Notes under the pieces: model-generated
What the model was told of the DNA's origin: nothing
Seen by the model: only the letters and a program-made list of their open reading frames with translations
Database searches by the model: none
From: Variovorax boronicumulans
Lineage (GTDB): Bacteria; Pseudomonadota; Gammaproteobacteria; Burkholderiales; Burkholderiaceae_C
Direction: 5' to 3'
Assembly: GCF_030812215.1 (NCBI RefSeq)
Contig: NZ_JAUSSG010000001.1
Span: 930,001-994,000 of the forward strand
Length of the DNA: 64,000 nt
Made by a program: the position numbers and the translations under genes
Part shown: piece after piece, positions 8,910-18,185 of the stretch
Position numbering within the stretch: the first letter of the stretch is position 1
How the letters are laid out: every line of letters starts with the position of its first letter

Positions 8910-9896
8910 TCAGTCTGCGGTGATGTGGCGGGTGTCGATCAATGTCTTCCATCGCGTCCACTCGCGCAACTGGAAGGCGGTGAAGTCCTCGGGGGTGCTG
9001 GCGACGATTTCCAGGCCCTGGTCGAGCATGCGCTTCTTCGTTTCCGGGTCCTGCATCGCTGCGATCACCGCGTCGCTCAGCTTCTTCTTCAATGCGGCCG
9101 GCAGGCCCTTCGGCGCGGCCACGCCCTGCCACGAATAGACCTCGGCGCCCTTCACGCCCGCCTCGGCCAGCGTGGGCACGTCGGGCAGCACGGGCGAGCG
9201 CTTGTCGCCGGTGACGGCAATCGCGCGCAGCTTGCCCGCGCGGATGTGCGGCAGCACGGCATTGACGTTCTGGAACGAGAAGTCGACCTGGTTGCCCAGC
9301 AGGTCGTTCACCGCGGGCGCGCCGCCCTTGTAGGGAACGTGCACGCCTTCGGTCTTGGTCTGCTGCCAGAAGAGTTCGGCCGACAGGTGATCGGACGAGC
9401 CGTTGCCAGAGCTCGCGAACGAGACCTTGCCCGGCGTCTTGCGCAGCAGCGCGAGCACGTCGGCCACCGTGTGCTCGGGCCGCGCGACGTTGGCGACGAG
9501 CACGTTGGGCGCCTGCACGGGCACGCTGATGTAGTCGAAGTCTTTCGTCGCGTCGTAGGGCACGCTCTTCTGCAGGTGCGGCGTGACGACGAACGCACCG
9601 AGCGACGACACCAGCAGCGTGTAGCCGTCAGGCAGTGCGCGCTTGACGAAGCCGGTGCCGATGGTGCCCGTGGCACCGGGCCGGTTGTCGACGACGAAGC
9701 TGCCGCCGAGTTTGGTCTGCAGTTGCAACGCCAGCGCACGCGCCACCATGTCGGTGGAGCCGCCGGCGGGGAACGGCACGATGATGGTCACCGGTTTTTG
9801 CTGGGGCCATGCATCGGCCTGGGCCGAGGCATGCAGGGGCAGCATGGCGGTGGCGGCGAGCGCGAGGCCCGCTGCAAGAAGCTCTCGTCTCTGCAT
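8910..9896 (-). CDS. Bug/TctC-family periplasmic solute-binding protein
   Basis: A 328-aa periplasmic receptor of the tripartite tricarboxylate transporter/Bug family (PF03401). A signal peptide (about 1-25, ending ASAQA) is followed by the family landmarks [24 protein letters not shown] and, later, [15 protein letters not shown]. Bug proteins bind carboxylates or related small molecules and need TctA/TctB membrane partners or act as sensors. None is encoded in this window. Its position between gudD and the NTF2-like lipoprotein gene suggests glucarate, galactarate or a uronate as ligand, which is inference. Confidence 0.9.
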   Translation of the reverse strand: MQRRELLAAGLALAATAMLPLHASAQADAWPQQKPVTIIVPFPAGGSTDMVARALALQLQTKLGGSFVVDNRPGATGTIGTGFVKRALPDGYTLLVSSLGAFVVTPHLQKSVPYDATKDFDYISVPVQAPNVLVANVARPEHTVADVLALLRKTPGKVSFASSGNGSSDHLSAELFWQQTKTEGVHVPYKGGAPAVNDLLGNQVDFSFQNVNAVLPHIRAGKLRAIAVTGDKRSPVLPDVPTLAEAGVKGAEVYSWQGVAAPKGLPAALKKKLSDAVIAAMQDPETKKRMLDQGLEIVASTPEDFTAFQLREWTRWKTLIDTRHITAD

Positions 9897-9908
9897 GCGT
9901 GCTCCCGA

Positions 9909-10364
9909 TCAGGGGTTGACGCGAACAGCCTGGCGCGCGAGCAGCTTCCAGTTGCCGCCCTGCTTCTGCCAGACACCGAGGATCTTCAGCGCCACCTTGC
10001 CGGGCTTGCCCGAGTCGTTGGTGTCGGCCGCGAGCGTGTGGCGCACGATGGCCGTGTTGGCATCGACCACCTTGATGGTCTGCTCGGTGATCGTGATGGT
10101 CACGAAGTCCGATTTGCCGTCGAGCAGGTCGCTGATGAAGCTGGCCTTGGTGTCGACCTTGCCACCCGAGTGGCCGTAGCTCAGGTCGTCGGCCACCAGC
10201 GCGCCGAGCGCGGCGGCGGTCGGGTCGACCATGGCAATGCGCAGGCGCTCGGCGGCCGCGGCCACCGAAGCCTGGTCGGATGCGCCGCCGCCTGCGGGCG
10301 CCATCGCACAGCCCGTGAATACGGCGACCGAGGCGGCGATGAGAAAGAATTTCTTGATGAGCAT
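9909..10364 (-). CDS. NTF2-like (SnoaL/DUF4440-type) small lipoprotein
   Basis: A 151-aa protein with a lipoprotein signal (lipobox FTGC, Cys19) followed by a cone-shaped NTF2-like domain: helix-rich start (DQASVAAAAERLRIAMV), a DDLSYGHSGGKVDTKASFI segment and a C-terminal WQKQGGNWKLLARQ strand pair typical of DUF4440/SnoaL folds. Such domains bind small ligands or act as isomerases or lactone-handling enzymes. No catalytic role can be assigned. It is embedded in the gud operon between kdgD (57 nt) and a Bug gene (12 nt), suggesting an accessory role in aldarate use in the periplasm. Confidence 0.8.
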   Translation of the reverse strand: MLIKKFFLIAASVAVFTGCAMAPAGGGASDQASVAAAAERLRIAMVDPTAAALGALVADDLSYGHSGGKVDTKASFISDLLDGKSDFVTITITEQTIKVVDANTAIVRHTLAADTNDSGKPGKVALKILGVWQKQGGNWKLLARQAVRVNP

Positions 10365-10421
10365 GTCGTTGACTCCGTTGTTGTGTTGATGCTTGTCGAC
10401 TGCGAAAAAGAGGCTTGCTTC

Positions 10422-11333
10422 TTACTGCGGGCCGAGCGTGGCGATCAGCGCCTTCAGCTCTTCCATCTCGCCGGGCTTGAGGTCCGTGAGCGGTGCGCGC
10501 ACCGGGCCCGCGTCGTGGCCGACGATCTTGGCGCCGGCCTTGACGATGCTCACGGCGTAGCCCGGCGTGCGGTTGCGCAGCTCGAGGTAAGGCATGAAGA
10601 AGTTCTTCAGCAGGCGGTGCTGCGTCGCGAAGTCGTCGTTGGCGACCGCGTGATAGAAATCCATCGCCGTCTTGGGGATGAAGTTGAAGACAGCCGACGA
10701 GTACACCGGCGTGCCCATGGCCTTGTAGGCGGCGGCATAGACCTCGGCGGTCGGCAGGCCGCCGAGATAGGCGAAGCGGTCGCCCATCTTCTGGTAGATC
10801 GCGACCATCGCCTCGATGTCGCCCACGCCGTCCTTGAAGCCGACGAGGTTCGGGTTGCGTTCGGCGAGCGCTGCCAGCGTGTCGGGCTTGAGGCGGCTCG
10901 ACGCACGGTTGTAGACGATCACGCCGAACTTCACGCTCTTGCACACCGCCTCGACGTGCGCGGCCAGGCCTTCCTGGCCGGCTTCGGTGAGGTAGTGCGG
11001 CAGCAGCAGGATGCCGTGCGCGCCGGCCTTCTCGGCGGCTTGCGCGCACTGGATGGCGAAGCGCGTCGGGCCGCCGGCGCCAGCAATGATCGGCACCACG
11101 CCGCGGCAGGTGTCGACGGCGGTCTGGATGATGCCGGGGTACTCGTCGCCGGTCAGCGAGAAGAACTCGCCCGTGCCGCCTGCGGCGAACAGCGCGCTCG
11201 CGCCGTAGGGGGCCAGCCATTCGAGCCGCTCGACGTAGCCCTTCTTGTTGAAGTCGCCGTTGCTGTCGAAGTCGGTCAGCGGGAACGAGAGCAGGCCGGA
11301 GCCCATGATGGTCTTGAGTTCTTGCGGGTTCAT
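10422..11333 (-). CDS. kdgD: 5-dehydro-4-deoxyglucarate dehydratase (decarboxylating)
   Basis: Class I aldolase-fold enzyme (DapA/NanA superfamily) of 303 aa. It converts 5-dehydro-4-deoxy-D-glucarate to 2,5-dioxopentanoate plus CO2 and water. Landmarks are GGTGE at 52-56, Tyr141 in IVYNR and the Schiff-base Lys167 in VGFKDG, all where the family places them. It joins the GudD/GarD products to the semialdehyde dehydrogenase encoded at the end of the same operon. It follows the second Bug gene by 58 nt. Length agrees with known KdgD enzymes (about 300 aa). Confidence 0.95.
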   Translation of the reverse strand: MNPQELKTIMGSGLLSFPLTDFDSNGDFNKKGYVERLEWLAPYGASALFAAGGTGEFFSLTGDEYPGIIQTAVDTCRGVVPIIAGAGGPTRFAIQCAQAAEKAGAHGILLLPHYLTEAGQEGLAAHVEAVCKSVKFGVIVYNRASSRLKPDTLAALAERNPNLVGFKDGVGDIEAMVAIYQKMGDRFAYLGGLPTAEVYAAAYKAMGTPVYSSAVFNFIPKTAMDFYHAVANDDFATQHRLLKNFFMPYLELRNRTPGYAVSIVKAGAKIVGHDAGPVRAPLTDLKPGEMEELKALIATLGPQ

Positions 11334-11391
11334 CGGGAAACGTCCAGTGAAGATTTGAGAAAGAAAAATGAGGGTTTTGAATGGCCGGTCG

Positions 11392-12381
11392 TCAATCGAG
11401 CTTGACGTTGGCTTCCTTGATCACCTGGGCCCAGCGCGCGCGCTCCTTGGCAAAGAACTGGTCCTGCTCGGGCGCGGTCATGGTCACGACCTCGGCGCCC
11501 TGGCCTGCCAGCCGGGCACGGATGTCGGGGGTGCGGATGATGCGGACCAGTTCCTTGTTGAACCGGGCGATCACCGCATCGGGCGTGCCGCGCGCGGCGA
11601 CCACGCCCTGCCAGGTGCCCGACTCGTAGCCGGGCACGCCCTGCTCCGAGATGGTCGGCACATTGCCGATCAACGGCATGCGGGTGGGCTTGGACACAGC
11701 GATCAGCTTGAGCTTGCCGCTCTGCACATGCGGATAGGTGGCGAGCATGCCGTTCATCAGCACCTGCGTCTGGCCGGCGACGGTGTCGAGCACGGCCTGC
11801 ACGCCGCCCTTGTAGGGCACGTATTCCCACTTGGCGCCGCTCTTGCGCTGCAGCTCGACGCCTGCCAGGTGCGCGGTGCTGCCGCTGGCGGTAACGGCGA
11901 AGTTGAAATCGCTCTTCTTGGACAGTTCGACCAGTTCCTTCAGCGTATTGGCCTGCACCGAGGGATGCACCACCAAGAGGTGCGGCGAGTAAGCCAGCAT
12001 GGCCACGCTGCGCAGGTCCTTGGTCGGGTCGAAAGGCAGCTTGGGGTACAGCGACGGGCTGATGGCCAGCGCGCCGAGGTCGCACAGCATGAGGGTATGG
12101 CCGTCGGCCGGGGCCTTGGCCAGCATGTCGGCGCCCAGGTTGCCGTTGGCGCCCGCGCGGTTCTCGATCACCACGGGCTGGCCCAGCGCATCCGACAGCG
12201 GCTGGCTGATCGAGCGCGCAATGATGTCTGATGAGCCGCCCGGCGGGTACGGAACGATGAGCCGGATCGGCTTGGACGGCCAGTTGCCGCCGCCGCCCTG
12301 CGCAAAGGCGCGCACCGGCAGGCTGGCGGCCAGGGTCGTGGCAAGGGCGGCGCCCAGTGCGCCGCGTCGATTGATGGTCAT
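11392..12381 (-). CDS. Bug/TctC-family periplasmic solute-binding protein, first gene of gud operon
   Basis: A 329-aa Bug receptor. The N-terminus ([20 protein letters not shown]) has a twin-Arg-like export signal ending near AFAQG, followed by [23 protein letters not shown] and [12 protein letters not shown], all typical of PF03401. It is the first structural gene after the GntR regulator and lies directly behind the predicted promoter and operator at 12444-12475. It shares only family-level similarity with the other three Bug proteins in this window, so their ligands probably differ. No TctA/TctB partners are nearby. Confidence 0.9.
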   Translation of the reverse strand: MTINRRGALGAALATTLAASLPVRAFAQGGGGNWPSKPIRLIVPYPPGGSSDIIARSISQPLSDALGQPVVIENRAGANGNLGADMLAKAPADGHTLMLCDLGALAISPSLYPKLPFDPTKDLRSVAMLAYSPHLLVVHPSVQANTLKELVELSKKSDFNFAVTASGSTAHLAGVELQRKSGAKWEYVPYKGGVQAVLDTVAGQTQVLMNGMLATYPHVQSGKLKLIAVSKPTRMPLIGNVPTISEQGVPGYESGTWQGVVAARGTPDAVIARFNKELVRIIRTPDIRARLAGQGAEVVTMTAPEQDQFFAKERARWAQVIKEANVKLD

Positions 12382-12443
12382 GCTGATGCCTCCAGTTGTT
12401 CGATGTGTGCCGTGGCTTCGCCCGTGATCAGAGCGAGAGATCA

Positions 12444-12475
12444 GTCATCGTACAACTTAAGAAACAACTTGTCCA
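12444..12475 (-). promoter_or_regulatory. gud operon promoter with overlapping GntR operator
   Basis: Reading the minus strand, TGGACA (12475-12470; 5 of 6 match to the -35 consensus) is followed after exactly 17 bp by TACGAT (12452-12447; 4 of 6 match to the -10). The -10 lies inside GTTGTACGATGAC (12456-12444), which differs at only two of 13 positions from the perfect GTTGTACGACAAC upstream of the GntR gene. A further short palindrome ACAAcTTGT (12464-12472) covers the spacer. This is the layout expected for repression by occlusion of the -10. Confidence 0.6.
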
Positions 12476-12505
12476 GACTTGGACCCAAAAAATTCAGCGA
12501 AGGAG

Positions 12506-13366
12506 CTAGTTGTCGGACGAAGCGGCGTCCGCGCCGCCGCCCTTGCCGGCCACGCCGGCACCTTCGGCTTTCGCCTTCTGCTGCTGCGCGGCCTCCTGCG
12601 CGATGCGCAGGCGCTCGCGGCTGTTGGTCAGGTGGATGCGCATGGCGGCGCGGGCCGACTCGGGATCGCGGCGTGCGATGGCCGCATAGATCTCTTCGTG
12701 CTCGCGGTTCACGCGGCTCAGGTACGCACCGCCGTCCTGGATGCGGATGGCGCTGATGCGCGTGCGAGGGATGATCGTGGTGCCCAGGTGCCGCATGATG
12801 TCGGCGAAATACGGGTTGCCGGTCGACTGCGCGATCTGCAGGTGAAAGCGGAAATCGGGCGCAACGGTGTCGCCGGCGATCGTCACGTTGTGCTCGAAGT
12901 CGTCGAGCGCCTGGCGCATGGCGACCAGTTGCTCCTCGGTACGCCGGCTCGCGGCGAGCCCGGCGGATTCCGTCTCGAGGCTGATGCGCAGCTCGAGCAC
13001 GGCCAGCACGTCGACCGAAGCGGCGATCTCACCCGGATCGAGACGAAACACCCCACCCGGCCGCGGCTGCAGAACGAAAGTGCCGACGCCGTGCAGCGTT
13101 TCGACCAGTCCGCCAGCCTGCAGCTTGGAGAGCGCCTCGCGCACCACGGTGCGGCTCACGCCATAGGCCTGCATGATGGCCGACTCGGTCGGGAGCTTGT
13201 CGCCCGGGCGCAGCGACTGGCTGCGGATTTTCTCGCCCAGGTCTTCCACCAGCCCGTGCGCCAGGCCGCGGGCACGCTGGCGCGGCCGCCCCACGAAGGA
13301 AGCGCCACCGGCGACTTCCGCCGCCGCATCGGTTACCAAGGGATTACCCGCAGTCGTCTGGACCAT
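12506..13366 (-). CDS. GntR/FadR-family transcriptional regulator of aldarate/uronate catabolism
   Basis: About 286 aa: an N-terminal winged helix (about 40-110) with LRPGDKLPTESAIMQAYGVS and SRTVVREALSKL, the GntR recognition region, then an FCD ligand-binding domain (about 130-260) with the Asp/His metal-ligand pattern of FadR-type proteins. Start choice is uncertain: GTG 13372 sits 9 nt after GGAG, ATG 13366 is two codons downstream, and a TTG at 13387 also opens the frame. The C-terminus is Ala/Gly/Lys-rich. It is divergent from the uronate dehydrogenase gene and upstream of the gud operon, so it probably represses both and responds to a uronate or aldarate. The ligand is inferred. Confidence 0.88.
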   Translation of the reverse strand: MVQTTAGNPLVTDAAAEVAGGASFVGRPRQRARGLAHGLVEDLGEKIRSQSLRPGDKLPTESAIMQAYGVSRTVVREALSKLQAGGLVETLHGVGTFVLQPRPGGVFRLDPGEIAASVDVLAVLELRISLETESAGLAASRRTEEQLVAMRQALDDFEHNVTIAGDTVAPDFRFHLQIAQSTGNPYFADIMRHLGTTIIPRTRISAIRIQDGGAYLSRVNREHEEIYAAIARRDPESARAAMRIHLTNSRERLRIAQEAAQQQKAKAEGAGVAGKGGGADAASSDN

Positions 13367-13390
13367 GGCCACGATAATAATCTCCAATTA

Positions 13391-13403
13391 GTTGTACGAC
13401 AAC
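13391..13403. promoter_or_regulatory. GntR/FadR-type operator between regulator and uronate dehydrogenase genes
   Basis: The perfect inverted repeat GTTGT-ACG-ACAAC fits the FadR-subfamily consensus TNGTNNNACNA. It lies in the 173-bp divergent spacer, close to the GntR start, and is shortly followed by a second palindrome, GATAA-C-TTATC (13405-13415). A near-identical copy overlaps the gud operon promoter at 12444-12456, supporting binding by the same regulator. Confidence 0.6.
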
Positions 13404-13539
13404 AGATAACTTATCACCTGGAATTGCTCTGACGGCCGTTTCGTGACGTATTCCGACCTGGCTGCACCGGCATCGTAACGGCGGCTCCGGCGAAAGCACC
13501 CCACCGCTTCACCCCTTCATCACACCCGAAAAAACGTCG

Positions 13540-14367
13540 ATGTCCCAACAAGCTTCCAACCACAAGCTCGCGCGGCTGCTGCTGACCGGCGCGGCCGGCG
13601 GCCTCGGCAAGGTGCTGCGCGAGCGGCTCAAGCCTTATGCGAACGTGCTGCGCCTCTCGGACATCGCATCGCTGGCCCCGGCCGCCGATGCGAGCGAAGA
13701 GGTCGTGCCCTGCGACCTCTCGGACAAGGCCGCGGTGCATGCGCTGCTCGAAGGCTGCGACGCCATCGTGCACCTGGGCGGCGTGTCGGTCGAGCGGCCG
13801 TTCGAGGAGATTCTCGAAGCCAACATCAAAGGCATCTTCAACGTCTACGAAGCCGCGCGCCGCCATGGCATCCGGCGCGTGGTGTTCGCGAGCTCCAACC
13901 ATGTGATCGGCTTCTACAAGCAGACCGAGCACATCGATGCGCACGCGGCGCGCCGGCCCGACGGCTACTACGGCCTGTCGAAGTCCTTCGGCGAGGACAT
14001 GGCGCAGTTCTACTTCGACCGCTGGGGCATCGAGACGGTGAGCATCCGGATCGGCTCCTCGTTCCCCGAGCCGCTCAACCGCCGCATGATGAGCACCTGG
14101 CTCAGCTACCGCGACCTGACGACGCTCATCGAAAAGTCGCTCTTCACGCCCGATGTGAAGCACACCGTCGTCTACGGCATGTCGGCCAACCGCGACGTGT
14201 GGTGGGACAACAGCGCCGCCGCGCACCTGGGCTTCGTGCCGCAGGACAGCTCCGAGGTGTTCCGCGACAAGGTCGAGGCGCAGCCGCCCGTTGCACCGAC
14301 CGACCCCAATGCCATCTACCAGGGCGGCGCGTTCACCGCACAAGGGCCTTTCGGCGATGCGAGCTGA
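13540..14367 (+). CDS. udh: uronate dehydrogenase
   Basis: NAD+-dependent short-chain/extended dehydrogenase of 275 aa that oxidises D-galacturonate or D-glucuronate to the aldarolactone. A Rossmann TGAAGGLG motif lies at 16-23, a Ser in FASSN near 116-120, and the catalytic Tyr144-x3-Lys148 in YGLSK. Length and the RIGSSFPEP segment match characterised Agrobacterium/Pseudomonas Udh enzymes. It is the first gene of the plus-strand arm and overlaps the downstream lactonase gene by 11 nt, so product lactone and hydrolase are translationally linked. Context with TRAP transporter, garD and gudD makes the substrate assignment strong. Confidence 0.93.
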   Translation: MSQQASNHKLARLLLTGAAGGLGKVLRERLKPYANVLRLSDIASLAPAADASEEVVPCDLSDKAAVHALLEGCDAIVHLGGVSVERPFEEILEANIKGIFNVYEAARRHGIRRVVFASSNHVIGFYKQTEHIDAHAARRPDGYYGLSKSFGEDMAQFYFDRWGIETVSIRIGSSFPEPLNRRMMSTWLSYRDLTTLIEKSLFTPDVKHTVVYGMSANRDVWWDNSAAAHLGFVPQDSSEVFRDKVEAQPPVAPTDPNAIYQGGAFTAQGPFGDAS

Positions 14368-15247
14368 GCTCGTCCTCGATGCGCGCAACGGCACCGGCGA
14401 AAGCCCGGTGTGGCATGCCGCGGAGCAGGCGCTCTACTGGGTCGACATCCCGGCGCGCACGCTGAACCGCTGGCATGCGCGCGAAGGCCACGCGCATTGG
14501 CAGGCGGATGAAATGATTGCCTGCATCGCACCACGCGCCGACGTCGCCGGTGCGTGGATCGCCGGCATGGAAAGCGGGCTCTTCTCGCTGCTGCCGCAAG
14601 CCGATGGCACGCTGCGCGCCACGTCGCTCGCACCCGTGGTGCACGCCGCGCCGGCCATGCGCTTCAACGATGGCCGCTGCGACCGCCAGGGCCGCTTCTG
14701 GGCCGGCACGATGCTGCTGGACATGACCGCGGGCGCACGCGTCGGCCGCCTCTACAGCTACGGCAAGGGCAGTGAAAGCGCTACCCAACAACTTGACGAT
14801 TTCATCGTGCCCAACGGCCTGGCCTTCAGCCCCGACGGCCGCACGATGTACCTCTCGGACTCGCACCCGAGCGTGCAGGCGATCTGGGCCTTCGACTACG
14901 ACACCGAGATCGGCACGCCCAGCAACCGCCGTCTCTTCGTCGACATGAAGCCCCTGCCCGGCCGCCCCGACGGCGCGGCCATCGACGTCGATGGCTGCTA
15001 CTGGATCTGCGGCAACGACGCGGGCCTCGTGCACCGCTTCACGCCCGATGGCCGGCTCGACCGCTCGCTCGAAGTGCCGGTGAAGAAGCCCGCGATGTGC
15101 GCCTTCGGCGGCGCGTCGCTCGACACGCTCTTCGTCACCTCGATCCGCCCCGGCGGCATCGATCTCGCGGACCAGCCGCTGGCCGGCGGCGTGTTCGCGC
15201 TGCGGCCCGGCGTGCAGGGCGTTCCCGAACCGGCCTTCGGCGCCTGA
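14357..15247 (+). CDS. cytoplasmic SMP-30-family aldarolactone hydrolase
   Basis: A 296-aa six-bladed-propeller lactonase without a signal peptide. Landmarks are [20 protein letters not shown] near the start (metal-ligand Glu), [37 protein letters not shown] and the later [15 protein letters not shown], all typical of gluconolactonase/regucalcin proteins. The ATG at 14357 overlaps the end of udh; an upstream in-frame start at 14291 would lie deep inside udh and add non-family sequence. It presumably hydrolyses the galactaro- and glucarolactone made by Udh to the free aldaric acid for GarD and GudD. Confidence 0.88.
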   Translation: MRAELVLDARNGTGESPVWHAAEQALYWVDIPARTLNRWHAREGHAHWQADEMIACIAPRADVAGAWIAGMESGLFSLLPQADGTLRATSLAPVVHAAPAMRFNDGRCDRQGRFWAGTMLLDMTAGARVGRLYSYGKGSESATQQLDDFIVPNGLAFSPDGRTMYLSDSHPSVQAIWAFDYDTEIGTPSNRRLFVDMKPLPGRPDGAAIDVDGCYWICGNDAGLVHRFTPDGRLDRSLEVPVKKPAMCAFGGASLDTLFVTSIRPGGIDLADQPLAGGVFALRPGVQGVPEPAFGA

Positions 15248-15285
15248 CCCTTTTTCGACAACCACCAAGCAAGAGGATGAGACAA

Positions 15286-16263
15286 ATGAAATTCACCAAG
15301 ACCCTGATCGCACTGGCCGTGGGCGCCGCAGCCGCGCTGTCCAGCCTGGCTGCCGGCGCCACCGAGTTCCGCTCGGCCGACATCCACCCCGACGACTACC
15401 CGACCGTGACCGCGGTCAAGTTCATGAGCGAACGCCTGAAGGCGTTGTCGGGTGGCAAGCACTCCATCAAGGTGTTCAACAACAGCTCGCTGGGCAGCGA
15501 GAAGGACACCATCGAGCAGACCAAGATCGGCGCGCTGCAGATGGTGCGCGTGAACATCGCCCCGATGAACAACATCTGCGCCGAGACGCAGGTGCCGACC
15601 ATGCCGTTCCTGTTCCGCTCGGTCGACCACCTGCACAAGGTGCTGGACGGCCCGATCGGCGAGGAAATCCTCAAGTCCTGCGAGAAGCAGGGCTTCATCG
15701 GCCTGGCCTACTACGACAGCGGCGCGCGCTCGATGTTCACCGCCAAGAAGCCGGTGCGCACCTTCGCCGACATGAAGGGCCTGAAGGTCCGCGTGCAGCA
15801 ATCCGACCTGTGGGTGTCGATGCTCGAAGCCATGGGCGCCAACGCCACGCCGATGCCCATGGGCGAGGTGTACACGGGCCTGAAGACCGGCCTGATCGAC
15901 GCCGCCGAAAACAACTACCCCACCTATGAAAGCGCCCGCGCCTTCGAAGTGGCCAAGTACTACAGCAAGACCGAGCACTCGATGGCGCCCGAGATGCTGC
16001 TGTTCTCCAAGCGCGTGTGGGACAAGCTGTCGGCCGAAGAGCAGGGCTGGATCCGCCAGGCGGCCAAGGAGTCGGTGCCCTACATGCGCAAGCAATGGGA
16101 AGAGCGCGAGATCAAGTCGCTCGCCACGGTGAAGGCCGGCGGCGCCGAGATCATCGAAGTCGACAAGGCCCCCTTCCAGGCCGCGATGAAGCCGGTGTAC
16201 GACAAGTTCATCACCGACGCGAAGCTGAAAGATCTCGTCAAACGCGTGCAGGACACGAAGTAA
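15286..16263 (+). CDS. dctP: TRAP transporter substrate-binding protein (uronate type)
   Basis: DctP-family periplasmic receptor of 325 aa with signal peptide (about 1-25, ending AAGA). The second ATG (15286) is chosen because AAGAGG lies 9 nt upstream, whereas it abuts the ATG at 15277. Family features are [17 protein letters not shown] and the conserved ligand-carboxylate Arg in [11 protein letters not shown]. The gene sits directly behind udh and the lactonase gene and before the two membrane subunits. TRAP receptors in this context are known to bind D-galacturonate or D-glucuronate, so hexuronate uptake is the likely job. Confidence 0.9.
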   Translation: MKFTKTLIALAVGAAAALSSLAAGATEFRSADIHPDDYPTVTAVKFMSERLKALSGGKHSIKVFNNSSLGSEKDTIEQTKIGALQMVRVNIAPMNNICAETQVPTMPFLFRSVDHLHKVLDGPIGEEILKSCEKQGFIGLAYYDSGARSMFTAKKPVRTFADMKGLKVRVQQSDLWVSMLEAMGANATPMPMGEVYTGLKTGLIDAAENNYPTYESARAFEVAKYYSKTEHSMAPEMLLFSKRVWDKLSAEEQGWIRQAAKESVPYMRKQWEEREIKSLATVKAGGAEIIEVDKAPFQAAMKPVYDKFITDAKLKDLVKRVQDTK

Positions 16264-16320
16264 GCAAGTCAGTCCGTTGAATTAGCGCCTTTCCCTGCCG
16301 GGGGAAGGTCGGGATGGGGG

Positions 16321-16354
16321 CAAGCGGCGCGGGAGCAGATACGCCGCTTGTCTT
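16321..16354 (+). terminator. intercistronic hairpin between dctP and dctQ
   Basis: A 9-bp perfect stem, CAAGCGGCG (16321-16329) with CGCCGCTTG (16342-16350), encloses a 12-nt loop and is followed by TCTTC. It lies in the 111-nt gap between the binding-protein gene and the small permease gene. It could trim or attenuate transcription so that binding protein is made in excess over permease. Confidence 0.45.
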
Positions 16355-16374
16355 CACAAGAAAGAAGAACCTTC

Positions 16375-16863
16375 ATGTACACCAAACTTTGCCGCACCCT
16401 CGCCCGTGCCTGCATGTGGTTGGGCATCCTCGGTCTCGTCGCGGTGATCTGCGCGGTGAGCTGGCAGGTGTTCGGCCGCTACGTGCTCAACAACACCCCG
16501 ACCTGGGCCGAGAGCCTGGCCCTGCTGCTGGTGCTCTACGTCACGATGTTCGGCGTGGCCGTGGGCGTGCGCGATGCCGGCCACATCGGCCTGGAGTCGT
16601 TCCTCGTGCTCGCGCCCGACTGGCTGCGCCTGAAGATGGAATACCTGATTCACGCGCTGATCCTCGTCTTCGGCCTGGCCATGGCCTGGAATTGCGCCTC
16701 GCTCGCCGAGTCGGTGTGGGACTACAGATTGCCCACGCTGTGGATTTCGGAAGGCTGGAAATACGTGCCCGCGTCCATCGCCGGCGTGCTCATCGTGATG
16801 TTCTCCATCGAACACATCATCGCGCTCGCCCAGGGCCGCGAAGTCGAACCCGCCTGGGGCTGA
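16375..16863 (+). CDS. dctQ: TRAP transporter small permease subunit
   Basis: A 162-aa inner-membrane protein with four predicted transmembrane segments (about 12-32, 45-65, 88-108 and 130-150), the DctQ pattern. The segment WQVFGRYVLNNTPTWAESLA is a family hallmark. ATG 16375 follows a purine-rich AGAAAGAAGAA; an upstream frame extension would add nine residues without a better ribosome site. It pairs with DctM, encoded 7 nt downstream, to form the membrane part of the sodium-coupled uronate importer. Confidence 0.9.
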   Translation: MYTKLCRTLARACMWLGILGLVAVICAVSWQVFGRYVLNNTPTWAESLALLLVLYVTMFGVAVGVRDAGHIGLESFLVLAPDWLRLKMEYLIHALILVFGLAMAWNCASLAESVWDYRLPTLWISEGWKYVPASIAGVLIVMFSIEHIIALAQGREVEPAWG

Positions 16864-16870
16864 ACGAATC

Positions 16871-18166
16871 ATGGCAACACCTCTTCTGATCCTCTGTCTC
16901 TCGTTCACGGCCTTTCTGCTGCTGGGCGTGCCGGTCGCCTTCTCGATCGGTCTTTCCGCGCTCGCCACGCTGCTGTATGAAGGCCTGCCGCTCGCGGTGG
17001 GCTTCCAGCAGATGACCTCGGGCATGGGCATCTTCTCGTTCCTTGCGATTCCGTTCTTCATCTTCGCCGGCGAGCTGATGCTCTACGGCGGCATCGCGGA
17101 CCGCATCGTCAACTTCGCACGCAACCTCGTGGGCCATGTGCGCGGCGGCCTGGGCATGTCGAACGTGGTGGCCTGCACGCTGTTCGGCGGCGTCTCGGGC
17201 TCGCCCGTGGCGGACGTCTCGGCCATGGGCGCCGTGATGATCCCGATGATGAAGAAGGAGGGCTATCACGCCGACTACGCGGTCAACGTGACGACCCACG
17301 CGGCGCTCGTCGGCGCACTGATGCCCACCAGCCACAACCTGATCATCTATTCGCTGGCAGCGGGCGGCAAGGTGTCGATCGCGGCGCTGATCCTGGCGGC
17401 GCTGCTGCCGGCGGCCGTGCTCACCATCAGCAACCTTGCGGCCGCCTACCTGGTGGCGGTGAAGCGCGGCTACCCGGCCGGCAGCTTCCCGGGCTGGGCC
17501 ATCGTGGCGCGCTCGTTCGCAGCCGCGCTGCCGGGCCTCTTCATCGTGGTGCTGATCCTCGGCGGCATTCTGTCGGGCATCTTCACCGCGACCGAGTCGG
17601 CTGCGGTGGCGGTGCTCTATGCACTGGGCCTCACGATCTTCGTGTACCGCACGCTGAAGTGGGAGCACTTCATCAAGGCGGCATCGAAGGCGGTGCGGAC
17701 CACCGGCGTGATCCTGCTGCTGATCGGCATCTCCAGCACCTTCGGCTATCTCATCAGCCTGTACGGCGTGGCCGAACTCACGGGCCAGATGCTGTCGCAG
17801 GTGACCACCACGCCGTGGATGATCTTCCTGCTCATCAACATCATCCTGTTCGTGCTGGGCACCTTCCTGGACATGGCCGCGACGATCCTGTTGTGCACGC
17901 CGATCTTCCTGCCGATCGCCCAGCACTACGGCATGACCTCGGTGCAGTTCGGCGTCGTGATGCTGATCAATTGCGCGCTCGGCCTGAACACCCCGCCGGT
18001 GGGCACCACGCAGTTCGTCGGTTGCGCGATCGGCGGCGTCTCGGTGGGCACGGTGATGAAGACCATCTGGCCGTTCTACGGCGCGCTGATCTTCGCCCTC
18101 GGCGTGGTCACCTTTGTCCCCGCGTTCTCCACCTGGCTCCCCGGCCTCTTCATGGTGGTGAAGTAA
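16871..18166 (+). CDS. dctM: TRAP transporter large permease subunit
   Basis: A 431-aa polytopic inner-membrane protein (about 12 hydrophobic segments) of the DctM family. It has the N-terminal [17 protein letters not shown] stretch, [20 protein letters not shown] in the first half and [11 protein letters not shown] in the second half, the two inverted-repeat signatures of the translocation unit. It works with DctQ and the periplasmic DctP encoded just upstream, driving solute uptake with the Na+ gradient. Length is as expected for the family (about 425-440 aa). Confidence 0.94.
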   Translation: MATPLLILCLSFTAFLLLGVPVAFSIGLSALATLLYEGLPLAVGFQQMTSGMGIFSFLAIPFFIFAGELMLYGGIADRIVNFARNLVGHVRGGLGMSNVVACTLFGGVSGSPVADVSAMGAVMIPMMKKEGYHADYAVNVTTHAALVGALMPTSHNLIIYSLAAGGKVSIAALILAALLPAAVLTISNLAAAYLVAVKRGYPAGSFPGWAIVARSFAAALPGLFIVVLILGGILSGIFTATESAAVAVLYALGLTIFVYRTLKWEHFIKAASKAVRTTGVILLLIGISSTFGYLISLYGVAELTGQMLSQVTTTPWMIFLLINIILFVLGTFLDMAATILLCTPIFLPIAQHYGMTSVQFGVVMLINCALGLNTPPVGTTQFVGCAIGGVSVGTVMKTIWPFYGALIFALGVVTFVPAFSTWLPGLFMVVK

Positions 18167-18185
18167 GAAAAGAAAGGGCCCCGCG

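Noticed and set aside
8532..11405. 957-codon plus-strand open frame across gudD, Bug, NTF2-like and kdgD genes
   Set aside because: It crosses four well-supported minus-strand genes and their spacers and shows no family resemblance.
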